A stretch of DNA of 64,000 nucleotides from Eutreptiella sp. 'Long Island Sound 2002' (Eukaryota > Euglenozoa > Euglenophyceae > Eutreptiales > Eutreptiaceae): positions 56,331,355 through 56,395,354 of the forward strand of contig OZ038384.1 of NCBI GenBank assembly GCA_964036045.1. The letters run 5' to 3'. How positions within the stretch are numbered: position 1 is the first letter of the stretch; each line of letters opens with the position of its first letter. The notes under the pieces are model-generated. The model did not search any database. It worked only from the letters and a program-made list of their open reading frames with translations, and was not told the DNA's origin. Shown here piece after piece: positions 1 to 14,584 of the stretch. A program made the translations under genes and the position numbers.

Positions 1-900
1 GCGGGGCATTGGTACATGCATGAGGTATGGCGGGGCATTGGTACACGCATGAGGTATGGCGGGGCGTTGGTACGTGCATGACGTATGGCGGGGCATTGGT
101 ACATGCATGAGGTATGGCGGGGCATTGGTACATGCATGAGGTCTTGCGGGGCGTTGGTACGTGCATGAGGGATGGCGGGGCGTTGGTATATGCATGGGGT
201 ATGGCGGGGCATTGGTAGATGCATGAGGTATGGCGGGGCTTTGGTACATGCATGAGGTATGGCGGGGCCTTGGTACGTGCATGAGGTATGGCGGGGCGTC
301 GGTACATGCATGAGGTACGGTGGGTCATTGATACATGCATGGGGTATGGCGGGGCATTGGTACATGCATGAGGTATGGCGGGGCATTGGTACATGCATGA
401 TGTATGGCGCGGCATTGGTACATGCATGAGGTATGGCGGGGCATTGGTACATGCATGGGGTATGGCGGGGCATTGGTACATGCATGAGGTATGGCGGGGC
501 ATTGGTACATGCATGAGGTATGGCGGGGCTTTGGTACATGCATGAGGTATGGCGGGGCCTTGGTACATGCATGAGGTATGGCGGGGCGTCGGTACATGCA
601 TGAGGTATGGTGGGTCATTGATACATGCATGGGGTAGGACGGGGCTTTGGCACATGCATGAGGTATGGCGGGGCATTGGTACGTGCATGACGTATGGCGG
701 GGCATTGGTACATGCATGAGGTATGGCGGGGCATTGGTACATGCATGGGGTATGACGGGGCTTTGGTACATGCATGAGGTATGGCGGGGCATTGGTACAT
801 GCATGAGGTATGGCGGGGCTTTGGTACATGCATGAGGTATGGCGGGGCCTTGGTACATGCATGAGGTATGGCGGGGCGTCGGTACATGCATGAGGTATGG
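1..900 (+). repeat. Higher-order repeat, copy 1 of a 0.9-kb block (offset 3,110)
   Basis: The ordered series of variant units here recurs almost unchanged at about 3,111-4,010. Marker variants such as TACACGCATG at 41, the TGGGTCATTG unit at 321, the GCGCGGC unit near 406 and the GGGTAGGACGGGG unit near 632 lie at the same spacing in both copies. The match ends near 900/4,010. The offset of 3,110 equals 107 units plus 7 bp, because one 36-bp unit near 2,900 lies between the copies. The block is a segmental duplication inside the array, most likely from unequal exchange or replication slippage. Confidence 0.85.
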
Positions 901-910
901 TGGGGCATTG

Positions 911-1860
911 CTACATGCATGATGTATGGCGGGGCATTGGTACATGCATGAGGTATGGCGGGGCATTGGTACATGCATGAGGTATGGCAGGGCATTGGTA
1001 CATGCATGAGGTACGGTGGGGCATTGGTACATGCATGAGGTATGGCGGGGCATCGGTACATGCATGAGGTATGGTGGGTCATTGGTACATGCATGGGGTA
1101 TGGCGGGGCATTGGTACATGCATGAGATATGGCGGGGCTTTGGTACATGCATGAGGTATGGCAGGGCATCGGTACATGCATGAGGTATGGCGGGGCATTG
1201 CTACATGCATGATGTATGGCGGGGCATTGGTACATGCATGAGGTATGGCGGGGCATTGGTACATGCATGAGGTATGGCAGGGCATTGGTACATGCATGAG
1301 GTACGGTGGGGCATTGGTACATGCATGAGGTATGGCGGGGCATCGGTACATGCATGAGGTATGGTGGGTCATTGGTACATGCATGGGGTATGGCGGGGCA
1401 TTGGTACATGCATGAGATATGGCGGGGCTTTGGTACATGCATGAGGTATGGCGGGGCATTGGTACATGCATGGGGTATGGCGGGGCTTTGGTACATGCAC
1501 CAGGTATGGCAGGGCATCGGTACATGCATGAGGTATGGCGGGGCATTGCTACATGCATGATGTATGGCGGGGCATTGGTACATGCATGAGGTATGGCGGG
1601 GCATTGGTACATGCATGAGGTATGGCAGGGCATTGGTACATGCATGAGGTACGGTGGGGCATTGGTACATGCATGAGGTATGGCGGGGCATCGGTACATG
1701 CATGAGGTATGGTGGGTCATTGGTACATGCATGGGGTATGGCGGGGCATTGGTACATGCATGAGATATGGCGGGGCTTTGGTACATGCATGAGGTATGGC
1801 GGGGCATTGGTACATGCATGGGGTATGGCGGGGCTTTGGTACATGCATCAGGTATGGCGG
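911..1860 (+). repeat. Tandem HOR of 10-12 units (290/348 bp), about three copies
   Basis: A marker unit with GCTACATGCATGATG starts at 911, 1,201 and 1,549. The spacings are 290 bp (10 units) and 348 bp (12 units). The order of variants between markers is the same: a GGCAGGGC unit, a TACGGTGGGG unit, a GCATCGG unit, a TGGGTCATTGG unit and a GAGATATGG unit. The third copy is incomplete. A more diverged relative with the same marker sits at about 2,593. This is a short, recent tandem amplification. Confidence 0.85.
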
Positions 1861-3110
1861 GGCGTTGGTAGATGCATGGGGTATGGCGGGGCATTGGTAC
1901 ATGCATGAGGTATGGCGGGGCATTGGTACATGCATGAGGTATGGCGGGGCATTGGTACATGCATGAGGTATGGCAGGGCATTGGTACATGCATGAGGTAT
2001 GGCGGGGCATTGGTACATGCATGAGGTATGGCGGGGCATTGGTACATGCATGGGGTATGGCGGGGCTTTGGTACATGCATGAGGTATGGCGGGGCGTTGG
2101 TACATGCATGAGGTATGGCGGGGCGTCGGTACATGCATGAGGTATGGGGGGTCATTGATACATGCATGGGGTATGGCGGGGCATAGGAACATGCATGAGG
2201 TATGGCGTGGCATTGGTACATGCATGAGGTATTACGGGGCGTTGGTACCTGCATGAGGTATGGCGGGGCATTGGTAAATGCATGAGGTATGGCGGGGCAT
2301 TCGTACACGCATGAGGTATGGCGGGGCATTGGTCCATGCATGAGGTATGGCGGGGCATTGGTACATGCATGAGGTATTGCGGGGTATTGGTGCATGCATG
2401 AAGTATGGCAGGTCATTGGTACATGCATGGGGTATGGCGGGGCATTGGTACATGCATGAGGTATGGCGTGGCATTGGTCCATGCATGAGGTATGGCGGGG
2501 CGTTGGTACGTGCATGAAGTATGGGGGGGCATTGGTACATGCACCAGTTATGGCAGGGCATCGGTACATGCATGAGGTATGGCGGGGCATTGCTACATGC
2601 ATGATGTATGGCGGGGCATTGGTACATGCATGAGGTATGGCGGGCCATTGGTACATGCATGAGGTATGGCAGGGCATTGGTACATGCATGAGGTATGGTG
2701 GGGCATTGGTACATGCATGAGGTATGGCGGGGTATCGGTACATGCATGGGGTATGGCGGGGCGTTGGTACCTGCATGAGGTATGGCAGGGCATTGGTAGA
2801 TGCATCAGGTATGGCGGGGCGTTGGTACGTGCATGAAGTATGGCGGGGCATTGGTACATGCATGAGGTATGGCGGGGCATTGGTACATGCATGAGGTATG
2901 GCGTATGGCGGGGCATTCGTACATGCATGAGGTATGGCGGGGCATTGGTACATGCATGAGGTACGGCGTGGCATTGGTACATGCATGAGGTATGGCGGGG
3001 CATCGGTACATGCATGAGGTATGGCGGGGCCTTGGTACATGCATGATGTATGGCGGGGCTTTGGTACATGCATGAGGTATGGCGGGGCATTGGTAGATGC
3101 ATGAGGTATG

Positions 3111-4010
3111 GCGGGGCATTGGTACATGCATGAGGTATGGCGGGGCATTGGTACACGCATGAGGTATGGCGGGGCGTTGGTACGTGCATGACGTATGGCG
3201 GGGCATTGGTACATGCATGAGTTATGGCGGGGCATTGGTACATGCATGAGGTATTGCGGGGCGTTGGTACGTGCATGAGGGATGGCGGGGCGTTGGTATA
3301 TGCATGGGGTATGGCGGGGCATTGGTAGATGCATGAGGTATGGCGGGGCTTTGGTACATGCATGAGGTATGGCGGGGCCTTGGTACGTGCATGAGGTATG
3401 GCGGGGCGTCGGTACATGCATGAGGTATGGTGGGTCATTGATACATGCATGGGGTATGGCGGGGCATTGGTACATGCATGAGGTATGGCGGGGCATTGGT
3501 ACATGCATGATGTATGGCGCGGCATTGGTACATGCATGAGGTATGGCGGGGCATTGGTACATGCATGGGGTATGGCGGGGCATTGGTACATGCATGAGGT
3601 ATGGCGGGGCATTGGTACATGCATGAGGTATGGCGGGGCTTTGGTACATGCATGAGGTATGGCGGGGCCTTGGTACATGCATGAGGTATGGCGGGGCGTC
3701 GGTACATGCATGAGGTATGGTGGGTCATTGATACATGCATGGGGTAGGACGGGGCTTTGGCACATGCATGAGGTATGGCGGGGCATTGGTACGTGCATGA
3801 CGTATGGCGGGGCATTGGTACATGCATGAGGTATGGCGGGGCATTGGTACATGCATGGGGTATGACGGGGCTTTGGTACATGCATGAGGTATGGCGGGGC
3901 ATTGGTACATGCATGAGGTATGGCGGGGCTTTGGTACATGCATGAGGTATGGCGGGGCCTTGGTACATGCATGAGGTATGGCGGGGCGTCGGTACATGCA
4001 TGAGGTATGG
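3111..4010 (+). repeat. Higher-order repeat, copy 2 of the 0.9-kb block
   Basis: This is the second copy of the block at 1-900, offset by 3,110 bp. It has the same order of variant monomers and only scattered single-base differences; for example, TTATGG instead of GTATGG near 3,220, and a TATTGC unit where the first copy has TCTTGC. After about 4,010 the two series diverge. The high identity over about 31 consecutive units suggests a recent duplication relative to the general divergence between monomers. Confidence 0.85.
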
Positions 4011-6689
4011 TGGGTCATTAATACATGCATGGGGTATGGCGGGCCATTGGTACATGCATGAGGTATGGCGGGGCATTGGTACATGCATGACGTATGGCGG
4101 GGTGTTGGTATATGCATGGGGTATGGCGTGGCATTGGTACATGCATGAGGTATGGCGGGGCATTGGTACATGCATGGGGTATGGTGGGGCATTGGTACAT
4201 GCATGAGGTATGGCGGGGCTTTGGTACATGCATGAGGGATGGCGGGGCTTTGGTACATGCATGAGGTATGGCGGGGCATTGGTACATGCATGAGGTATGG
4301 CGGCGCTTTGGTACATGCATGAGGTATGGCGGGGCGTTGGTACATGCATGAGGTATGGCGGGGCATTGGTACGTGCATGATGTATGGCGGGGCATTGGTA
4401 CATGCATGAGGTATGGCGGGGCTTTGGTACATGCATGAGGTATGGCGGGGCCTTGGTACGTGCATGAGGTATGGCGGGGCTTTGATACATGCATGAGGTA
4501 TGGCGGGGCGTCGGTACATGCATGAGGTATGGTGGGTCATTGATACATGCACGGGGTATGGCGGGGCATTGGTACATGCATGGGGTATGACGGGGCTTTG
4601 GTACATTCATGAGGTATGGTGGGCCATTGGTACATGCATGGGGTATGGCGTGGCATTGGTACATGCATGAGGTATGGCGGGGCATTGGTACATGCATGAC
4701 GTATGGCGCGGCATTGGTACATGCATGAGGTATGGCGGGGCATTGGTACATGCATGGGGTATGACGGCGCTTTGGTACATTCATGAGGTATGGTGGACCA
4801 TTGGTAGATGCATGAGGTATGGCGGGGCGTTGGTACGTGCATGAGGTATGGCGGGGCATTGGTACATGCATGAGGTATGGGGGGCCATTGGTACATGCAT
4901 GGGGTATGGCGGGGCTTTGGTACATGCATGAGGTATGGCGGGGCATTGGTACATGCATGGGGTATGACGGGGCTTTGGTACATGCATGAGGTATGGCGGG
5001 GCATTGGTAGATGCATGAGGTATGGCGCGGCATTGGTACATGCATGAGGTATGGCGGGGCCTTGGTACATGCATGAGGTATGGCGGGGCTTTGGTACATG
5101 CATGAGGTATGGCGGGGCTTTGGTACATGCATGAGGTATGGCGGCGCTTTGGTACACGCATGAGGTATGGCGGGGCATTGGTACATGCATGAGGTATGGC
5201 GGGGCGTCGGTACATGCATGAGGTATGGTGCGTCATTGATACATGCATGGGGTATGGCGGCGCATTGGTACATGCATGAGGTATGGCGGGGCATTGGTAG
5301 ATGCATGAGGTATTACGGGGCGTTGGTACCTGCATGAGGTATGGCGGGGCATTGGTACAAGCATGAGGTATTGCAGGGCATTGGTACATGCATGAGGTAT
5401 GGCGGGGCATTGGTACATGCATGGGGTATGGCGGGGCTTTGGTACATGCATGAGGTATTACAGGGCATTGGTACATGCATGAGGTATGGCGGGGCATTGG
5501 TACGTGCATGATGTATGGCGGGGCATTGGTACATGCATGAGGTATGGCGGGGCATTGGTACATGCATGGGGTATGACGGGGCTTTGGTACATGCATGAGG
5601 TATGGCGGGCCATTGGTACATGCATGAGGTATGGCGGGGCATTGGTAGATGCATGAGGTATGGCGGGGCATTGGTACATGCATGAGGTATGGCGGGGCTT
5701 TGGTACATGCATGAGGTATGGCGGGGCCTTGGTACATGCATGAGGTATGGCGGGGCGTCGGTACATTCATGAGGTATGGTGGGTCATTGATACATGCATG
5801 GGGTATGGCGGGGCATTGGTACATGCATGAGGTATGGCGGGGCATTGGTACATGCATGACGTATGGCGGGGCGTTGGTATATGCATGGGGTATGGCGGGG
5901 TATTGGTACATGCATGAGGTATGGCGGGGCATTGGTACATGCATGGGGTATGGTGGGGCATTGGTACATGCATGAGGTATGGCTGGGCTTTGGTACATGC
6001 ATGAGGGATGGCGGGGCTTTGGTACATGCATGAGGTATGGCGGGGCATTGGTCCGTGCATGATGTATGGCGGGGCGTTGGTACATGCATGAGGTATGGCG
6101 GGGCATTGGTAGATGCATGAGGTATGGCGGGGCGTTGGTATATGCATGGGTTATGGCGGGGCATTGGTACATGCATGAGGTATGGCGGGGCATTGGTACA
6201 TGCATGAGGTATGGCGGGGCTTTGGTACATGCATGAGGTATGGCGGGGCCTTGGTACGTGCATGAGGTATGGCGGGCCATTGGTACATGCATGGGGTATG
6301 GCGGGGCTTTGGTACATGCATGAGGTATGGCGGGGCATTGGTACATGCATGGGGTATGACGGGGCTTTGGTACATGCATGAGGTATGGCGGGGCATTGAT
6401 ACATGCATGAGGTATTACGGGGCGTTGGTACCTGCATGAGGTATGGTGGGTCATTGATACATGCACGCGGTATGGCGGGGCATTGGTACATGCATGGGGT
6501 ATGGCGGGGCATTGGTACATGCATGGGGTATGGCGGGGCATTGGTACATGCATGGGGTATGACGGGGCTTTGGTACATGCATGAGGTATGGCGGGGCATT
6601 GGTACATGCATGAGGTATTGCAGGGCATTGGTAGATGCATGAGGTATGGCGGGGCATTGGTACATGCATGGGGTATGGCGGGGCGTCGG

Positions 6690-8090
6690 TACATGCATGA
6701 GGTATGGCGGGGCTTTGGTACATGCATGAGGTATGGCGGGGCTTTGGTACATGCATGAGGTATGGCGGCGCTTCGGTACATGCATGAAGTATTGCGGGAC
6801 ATTGGTACATGCATGAGGTATGGCGGGGCGTCGGTACATGCATGAGGTATGGTGCGTCATTGATACATGCATGGGGTATGGCGGCGCATTGGTACATGCA
6901 TGAGGTATGGCGTGGCATTGGTACATGCATGAGGTATTACGGGGCGTTGGTACCTGCATGAGGTATGGCGGGGCATTGGTACAAGCATGAGGTATTGCAG
7001 GGCATTGGTACATGCATGAGGTATGGCGGGGCATTGGTACATGCATGGGGTATGGCGGGGCTTTGGTACATGCATGAGGTATTACAGGGCATTGGTACAT
7101 GCATGAGGTATGGCGGGGCATTGGTACATGCATGAGGTATGGCGGGGCTTTGGTACATGCATGAGGTATGGCGGGGCATTGGTACATGCATGAGGTATGG
7201 CGGGACATTGGTACATGCATGAGGTATGGCGGGGCGTCGGTACATGCATGAGGTATGGTGCGTCATTGATACATGCATGGGGTATGGCGGCGCATTGGTA
7301 CATGCATGAGGTATGGCGTGGCATTGATACATGCATGAGGTATGGCGGGGCTTTGATACATGCATGAGGTATGGCGGGGCGTCGGTACATGCATGAGGTA
7401 TGGCGGGGCATTGGTACATGCATGAGGTATTACGGGGCGTTGGTACCTGCATGAGGTATGGCGGGGCATTGGTACAAGCATGAGGTATTGCAGGGCATTG
7501 GTACATGCATGAGGTATGGCGGGGCATTGGTACATGCATGGGGTATGGCGGGGCTTTGGTACATGCATGAGGTATGGCGGGGCTTTGGTACCTGCATGAG
7601 GTATGGCGGGGCATTGGTACAAGCATGAGGTATTGCAGGGCATTGGTACATGCATGAGGTATGGCGGGGCATTGGTACATGCATGGGGTATGGCGGGGCT
7701 TCGGTACATGCATGAGGTATGGCGGGGCTTTGGTACATGCATGAGGTATGGCGGGGCTTTGGTACATGCATGAGGTATGGCGGCGCTTCGGTACATGCAT
7801 GAAGTATTGCGGGACATTGGTACATGCATGAGGTATGGCGGGGCGTCGGTACATGCATGAGGTATGGTGCGTCATTGATACATGCATGGGGTATGGCGGC
7901 GCATTGGTACATGCATGAGGTATGGCGTGGCATTGGTACATGCATGAGGTATTACGGGGCGTTGGTACCTGCATGAGGTATGGCGGGGCATTGGTACAAG
8001 CATGAGGTATTGCAGGGCATTGGTACATGCATGAGGTATGGCGGGGCATTGGTACATGCATGGGGTATGGCGGGGCTTTGGTACATGCAT
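6690..8090 (+). repeat. Duplicated block at offset 1,015 bp (35 units)
   Basis: The rare GAAGTATTGCGGGAC unit occurs at 6,786 and again at 7,801, exactly 35 units apart. The units around it match in order: TGCGTCATTG, GTATGGCGGCGC, GCGTGGC, then GTATTACGGGGCGTTGGTACC and TACAAGCATGAGG. The two copies run about 6,690-7,075 and 7,705-8,090. The TTACGGGGCG/TACAAG marker pair is scattered through the left array (about 5,310, 6,940, 7,430, 7,950, 10,080, 10,960, 11,565, 12,210, 13,490 and the 1,102-bp copies), which shows how often this sub-block has been copied. Confidence 0.8.
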
Positions 8091-9289
8091 GAGGTATTAC
8101 AGGGCATTGGTACATGCATGAGGTATGGCGGGGCATTGGTACGTGCATGATGTATGGCGGGGCATTGGTACATGCATGAGGTATGGCGGGGCATTGGTAG
8201 ATGCATGAGGTATGGCGGGGCGTTGGTATGTGCATTGGGTATGGCGGGGCATTGGTACATGCATGAGGTATGGCGGGGCATTGGTACATGCATGAGGTAT
8301 GGCGGGGCTTTGGTACATGCATGAGGTATCGCGGGGCCTTGGTACGTGCATGAGGTATGGCGGGGCGTCGGTACATGCATGAGGTATGGTGGGTCATTGA
8401 TACATGCACGGGGTATGGCGGGGCATTGGTACATGCATGGGGTATGGCGTGGCATTGGTACATGCATGAGGTATGGCGGGGCATTGGTACATGCATGAGG
8501 TGTGGCGCGGCATTGGTACATGCATGAGGTATGGCGGGGCATTGGTACATGCATGGGGCATGACGGCGCTTTGGTACATGCATGAGGTATGGCGGGCCAT
8601 TGGTAGATGCATGAGGTATGGCGGGGCGTTGGTACGTGCATGAGGTATGGCGGGGCATTGGTACATGCATGAGGTATGGCGGGCCATTGGTACATGCATG
8701 AGGTATGGCGGGGCTTTGGTACATGCATGAGGTATGGCGGGGCATTGGTACATGCATGAGGTATGGCGGGGCATTGGTACATGCGTGAGGTATGGCAGGG
8801 CATTGGTACATGCATGAGGTATGGTGGGGCATTGGTACATGCATGAGGTATGGCGGGGCATCGGTACATGCATGAGGTATGGTGGGTCATTGGTACATGC
8901 ATGGGGTATGGCGGGCCATTGGTACATGCATGAGGTATGGCAGGGCATTGGTAGATGCATCAGGTATGGCGGGGCGTTGGTACGTGCATGAGGTATGGCG
9001 GCGCATTGGTACATGCATGAGGTATGGCGGGGCATTGGTACATGCATGAGGTATGGCGTATGGCCGGGCATTGGTACGTGCATGAGGTATGGCGGGGCAT
9101 TGGTACATGCATGAGGTACGGCGTAGCATTGGTACATGCATCGGGTATGGCGGGGCATTGGTACATGCATGAGGTATGGCGGGGCATTGGTACATGCATG
9201 AGGTATGGCGGGGCATTGGTACATGCATGAGGTATGGCGGGGCATTGGTACATGCATGAGGTATGGCGGGGCATTGGTACATGCCTGAG

Positions 9290-10710
9290 GTATGGCGGGG
9301 CATTGGTACATGCATGAGGTACGGCGTGGCATTGGTACATGCATGAGGTATGGCGGGGCATTGGTACATGCATGAGGTACGGCGTGGCATTGGTACATGC
9401 ATGAGGTATGGCGTGGCATTGGTACATGCATGAGGTATTACGGGGCGTTGGTACCTGCATGAGGTATGGCGCGGCATTGGTACAAGCATGAGGTATTGCA
9501 GGTCATTGGTACATGCATGAGGTATGGCGGGGCATTGGTACATGCATGGGGTATGGCGGGGCTTTGGTACATGCATGAGGTATGGCGGGGCCTTGGTACA
9601 TGCATGAGGTATGGCGGGGCATTGGTACGTGCATGATGTATGGCGGGGCATTGGTACATGCATGGGGTACGACGGGGCATTGGCACATGCATGAGGTATG
9701 GCGGGGCTTTGGTAGATGCATCAGGTATGGCGGGGCGTTGGTACGTGCATGAAGTATGGCGGCGCATTGGTACATGCATGAGGTATGGCGGGGCATTGGT
9801 ACATGCATGAGGTATGGCGTATGGCGGGGCATTGGTACATGCATGAGGTATGGCGGGGCATTGGTACATGCATGAGGTACGGTGGGGCATTGGTACATGC
9901 ATGAGGTATGGCGGGGCATTGGTACATGCATGAGGTATGGCGGGGCATTGGTACATGCATGAGGTACGGCGTGGCATTGGTACATGCATGAGGTATGGCG
10001 GGGCATTGGTACATGCATGAGGTACGGCGTGGCATTGGTACATGCATGAGGTATGGCGTGGCATTGGTACATGCATGAGGTATTACGGGGCGTTGGTACC
10101 TGCATGAGGTATGGCGGGGCATTGGTACAAGCATGAGGTATTGCAGGGCATTGGTACATGCATGAGGTATGGCGGGGCATTGGTACATGCATGGGGTATG
10201 GCGGGGCTTTGGTACATGTATGAGGTATGGCGGGGCCTTGGTACATGCATGAGGTATGGCGGGGCATTGGTACGTGCATGATGTATGGCGGGGCATTGGT
10301 ACATGCATGAGGTATGGCGGGGCAATGGTAGATGCATGAGGTATGGCGGGGCGTTGGTATATGCATGGGGTATGGCGGGGCATTGGTACATGCATGAGGT
10401 ATGGCGGGGCTTTGGTACATGCATGAGGTATGGCGGGGCCTTGGTACGTGCATGAGGTATGGCGGGGCTTTGGTACATGCATGAGGTATGGCGGGGCTTT
10501 GGTACATGCATGAGGTATGGTGGGTCATTGATACATGCACGGGGTATGGCGGGGCATTGGTACATGCATGGGGTATGGCGTGGCATTGGTACATGCATGA
10601 GGTATGGCGGGGCTTTGGTACATGCATGACGTATGGCGCGGCTTTGGTACATGCATGAGGTATGGCGGGGCATTGGTACATGCATGGGGTATGACGGCGC
10701 TTTGGTACAT
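9290..10710 (+). repeat. 1.4-kb segmental duplication, copy 1 (offset 2,124)
   Basis: The series of variant monomers matches about 11,414-12,834 almost exactly. Shared markers are the TTACGGGGCG/TACAAG units, the TGCAGGTCATTGG unit, the GGTACGACGGGGC unit, the 36-bp unit with doubled GTATGGC near 9,818, the TACATGTATG unit and the GGCAATGGTAG unit. The match breaks at about 10,710, where a TACGGCGTGGC unit is opposite a TATGGCGGGCC unit. The offset of 2,124 is 73 units plus the 7 bp of the odd unit. Confidence 0.85.
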
Positions 10711-11413
10711 GCATGAGGTACGGCGTGGCATTGGTACATGCATGAGGTATGGCGGGCCATTGGTAGATGCATGAGGTATGGCGGGGCGTTGGTACGTGCA
10801 TGAGGTGTGGCGGCGCTTTGGTACACGCATGAGGTATGGCGGGGCATTGGTACATGCATGAGGTATGGTGCGTCATTGATACATGCATGGGGTATGGCGG
10901 CGCATTGGTACATGCATGAGGTATGGCGTGGCATTGGTACATGCATGAGGTATTACGGGGCGTTGGTACCTGCATGAAGTATGGCGGGGCATTGGTACAA
11001 GCATGAGGTATTGCAGGGCATTGGTACATGCATGAGGTACGGCGGGGCATTGGTACATGCATGGGGTATGGCGGGGCTTTGGTACATGCATGAGGTATTA
11101 CAGGGCATTGGTACATGCATGAGGTATGGCGGGGCATTGGTACATGCATGAGGTATGGCGGGGCATTGGTACATGCATGAGGTATGGCGGGGCAGTGGTA
11201 CATGCATGAGGTACGGCGTGGCATTGGTACATGCATGAGGTATGGCGGGGCATTGGTACATGCACGAGGTACGGCGTGGCATTGGTACATGCATGAGGTA
11301 TGGCGTGGCATTGGTACATGCATGAGGTATTACAGGGCATTGGTACATGCATGAGGTATGGCGGGGCATTGGTACATGCATGAGGTATGGCGGGGCATTG
11401 GTACATGCATGAG

Positions 11414-12834
11414 GTATGGCGGGGCATTGGTACATGCATGAGGTACGGCGTGGCATTGGTACATGCATGAGGTATGGCGGGGCATTGGTACATGCATGAG
11501 GTACGGCGTGGCATTGGTACATGCATGAGGTATGGCGTGGCATTGGTACATGCATGAGGTATTACGGGGCGTTGGTACCTGCATGAGGTATGGCGGGGCA
11601 TTGGTACAAGCATGAGGTATTGCAGGTCATTGGTACATGCATGAGGTATGGCGGGGCATTGGTACATGCATGGGGTATGGCGGGGCTTTGGTACATGCAT
11701 GAGGTATGGCGGGGCCTTGGTACATGCATGAGGTATGGCGGGGCATTGGTACGTGCATGATGTATGGCGGGGCATTGGTACATGCATGGGGTACGACGGG
11801 GCATTGGTACATGCATGAGGTATGGCGGGGCTTTGGTAGATGCATCAGGTATGGCGGGGCGTTGGTACGTGCATGAAGTATCGCGGCGCATTGGTACATG
11901 CATGAGGTATGGCGGGGCATTGGTACATGCATGAGGTATGGCGTATGGCGGGGCATTGGTACATGCATGAGGTATGGCGGGGCATTGGTACATGCATGAG
12001 GTACGGTGGGGCATTGGTACATGCATGAGGTATGGCGGGGCATTGGTACATGCATGAGGTATGGCGGGGCATTGGTACATGCATGAGGTACGGCGTGGCA
12101 TTGGTACATGCATGAGGTATGGCGGGGCATTGGTACATGCATGAGGTACGGCGTGGCATTGGTACATGCATGAGGTATGGCGTGGCATTGGTACATGCAT
12201 GAGGTATTACGGGGCGTTGGTACCTGCATGAGGTATGGCGGGGCATTGGTACAAGCATGAGGTATTGCAGGGCATTGGTACATGCATGAGGTATGGCGGG
12301 GCATTGGTACATGCATGGGGTATGGCGGGGCTTTGGTACATGTATGAGGTATGGCGGGGCCTTGGTACATGCATGAGGTATGGCGGGGCATTGGTACGTG
12401 CATGATGTATGGCGGGGCATTGGTACATGCATGAGGTATGGCGGGGCAATGGTAGATGCATGAGGTATGGCGGGGCGTTGGTATATGCATGGGGTATGGC
12501 GGGGCATTGGTACATGCATGAGGTATGGCGGGGCTTTGGTACATGCATGAGGTATGGCGGGGCCTTGGTACGTGCATGAGGTATGGCGGGGCTTTGGTAC
12601 ATGCATGAGGTATGGCGGGGCTTTGGTACATGCATGAGGTATGGTGGGTCATTGATACATGCACGGGGTATGGCGGGGCATTGGTACATGCATGGGGTAT
12701 GGCGTGGCATTGGTACATGCATGAGGTATGGCGGGGCTTTGGTACATGCATGACGTATGGCGCCGCTTTGGTACATGCATGAGGTATGGCGGGGCATTGG
12801 TACATGCATGGGGTATGACGGCGCTTTGGTACAT
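11414..12834 (+). repeat. 1.4-kb segmental duplication, copy 2
   Basis: This is the partner of 9,290-10,710 at offset 2,124 bp, including its own 36-bp marker unit near 11,942. Only scattered substitutions separate the copies; for example, TCGCGG for TGGCGG near 11,881, and GCGCCGC for GCGCGGC near 12,761. The shared odd-length unit shows that the block was copied as a whole and that the similarity did not arise by independent homogenisation of single monomers. Confidence 0.85.
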
Positions 12835-13482
12835 GCATGAGGTATGGCGGGCCATTGGTAGATGCATGAGGTATGGCGGGGCGTTGGTACGTGCATGAGG
12901 TGTGGCGGGGCATTGGTACATGCATGAGGTATGGCGGGCCATTGGTACATGCATGGGGTATGGCGGGGCTTTGGTACATGCATGAGGTATGGCGGGGCAT
13001 TGGTACATGCATGGGGTATGACGGGGCTTTGGTACATGCATGAGGTATGGCGGGGCATTGGTACATGCATGAGGTATGGCGGGGCTTTGGTACATGCATG
13101 AGGTATGGCGGGGCGTTGGTATATGCATGGGGTATGGCGGGGCATTGGTACATGCATGAGGTATGGCGGGGCTTTGGTACATGCATGAGGTATGGCGGGG
13201 CGTCGGTACATGCATGAGGTATGGCGGGGCTTTGGTACATGCATGAGGTATGGCGGGTCTTTGGTACATGCATGAGGTATGGCGGGGCTTTGGTACATGC
13301 ATGAGGTATGGCGGCGCTTTGGTACACGCATGAGGTATGGCGGGGCATTGGTACATGCATGAGGTATGGCGGGGCGTCGGTACATGCATGAGGTATGGTG
13401 CGTCATTGATACATGCATGGGGTATGGCGGCGCATTGGTACATGCATGAGGTATGGCGTGGCATTGGTACATGCATGAGGTA

Positions 13483-14584
13483 TTACGGGGCGTTGGTACC
13501 TGCATGAAGTACGGCGGGGCATTGGTACAAGCATGAGGTATTGCAGGGCATTGGTACATGCATGAGGTACGGCGGGGCATTGGTACATGCATGGGGTATG
13601 GCGGGGCTTTGGTACATGCATGAGGTATTACAGGGCATTGGTACGTGCATGATGTATGGCGGGGCATTGGTACATGCATGAGGTATGGCGGGGCATTGGT
13701 AGATGCATGAGGTATGGCGGGGCGTTGGTATATGCATGGGGTATGGCGGGCCATTGGTACATGCATGAGGTATGGCGGGGCATTGGTACATGCATGAGGT
13801 ATGGCGGGGCTTTGGTACATGAATGAGGTATCGCGGGGCCTTGGTACGTGCATGAGGTATGGCGGGGCTTTGGTACATGCATGAGGTATGGCGGGGCGTC
13901 GGTACATGCATGAGGTATGGTGGGTCATTGATACATGCACGGGGTATGGCGGGGCATTGATACATGCATGGGGTATGGCGTGGCATTGGTACATGCATGA
14001 GGTATGGCGGGGCATTGGTACATGCATGACGTATGGCGCGGCATTGGTACATGCATGAGGTATGGCGGGGCATTGGTACATGCATGGGGTATGACGGGGC
14101 ATTGGTACATGCATGAGGTATGGCGGGCCATTGGTACATGCATGAGGTATGGCGGGGCTTTGGTACATGCATGAGGTATGGCGGGGCATTGGTACATGCA
14201 TGAGGTATGGCGGAGCATTGGTACAGGCATGAGGTATGGCGGGGCATTGGTAGATGCATGAGGTATGGCGGGGCGTTGGTACGTGCATGAGGTCTGGCGG
14301 GGCATTGGTACATGCATGAGGTATGGCGGGCCATTGGTACATGCATGAGGTATGGCGGGGCTTTGGTACATGCATGAGGTATGGCGGGGCATTGGTACAT
14401 GCATGAGGTATGGCGGCGCTTTGGTACACGCATGAGGTATGGCGGGGCATTGGTACATGCATGAGGTATGGCGGGGCGTCGGTACATGCATGAGGTATGG
14501 TGCGTCATTGATACATGCATGGGGTATGGCGGCGCATTGGTACATGCATGAGGTATGGCGGGGCATTGGTAGATGCATGAGGTA
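13483..14584 (+). repeat. 1,102-bp (38-unit) higher-order repeat, copy 1 of 4
   Basis: This is the first copy of a clean higher-order repeat of exactly 38 x 29 bp. It opens with the unit GTATTACGGGGCGTTGG and contains a TACATGAATGAGG unit, a GCGCGGC unit, a GGCGGAGC unit, a TACAGGCATGAGG unit, a GTCTGGCGG unit, and TGCGTCATTG near its end. It differs from the next copies at a few places near its start, such as GAAGTACGG versus GAGGTATGG. Confidence 0.92.
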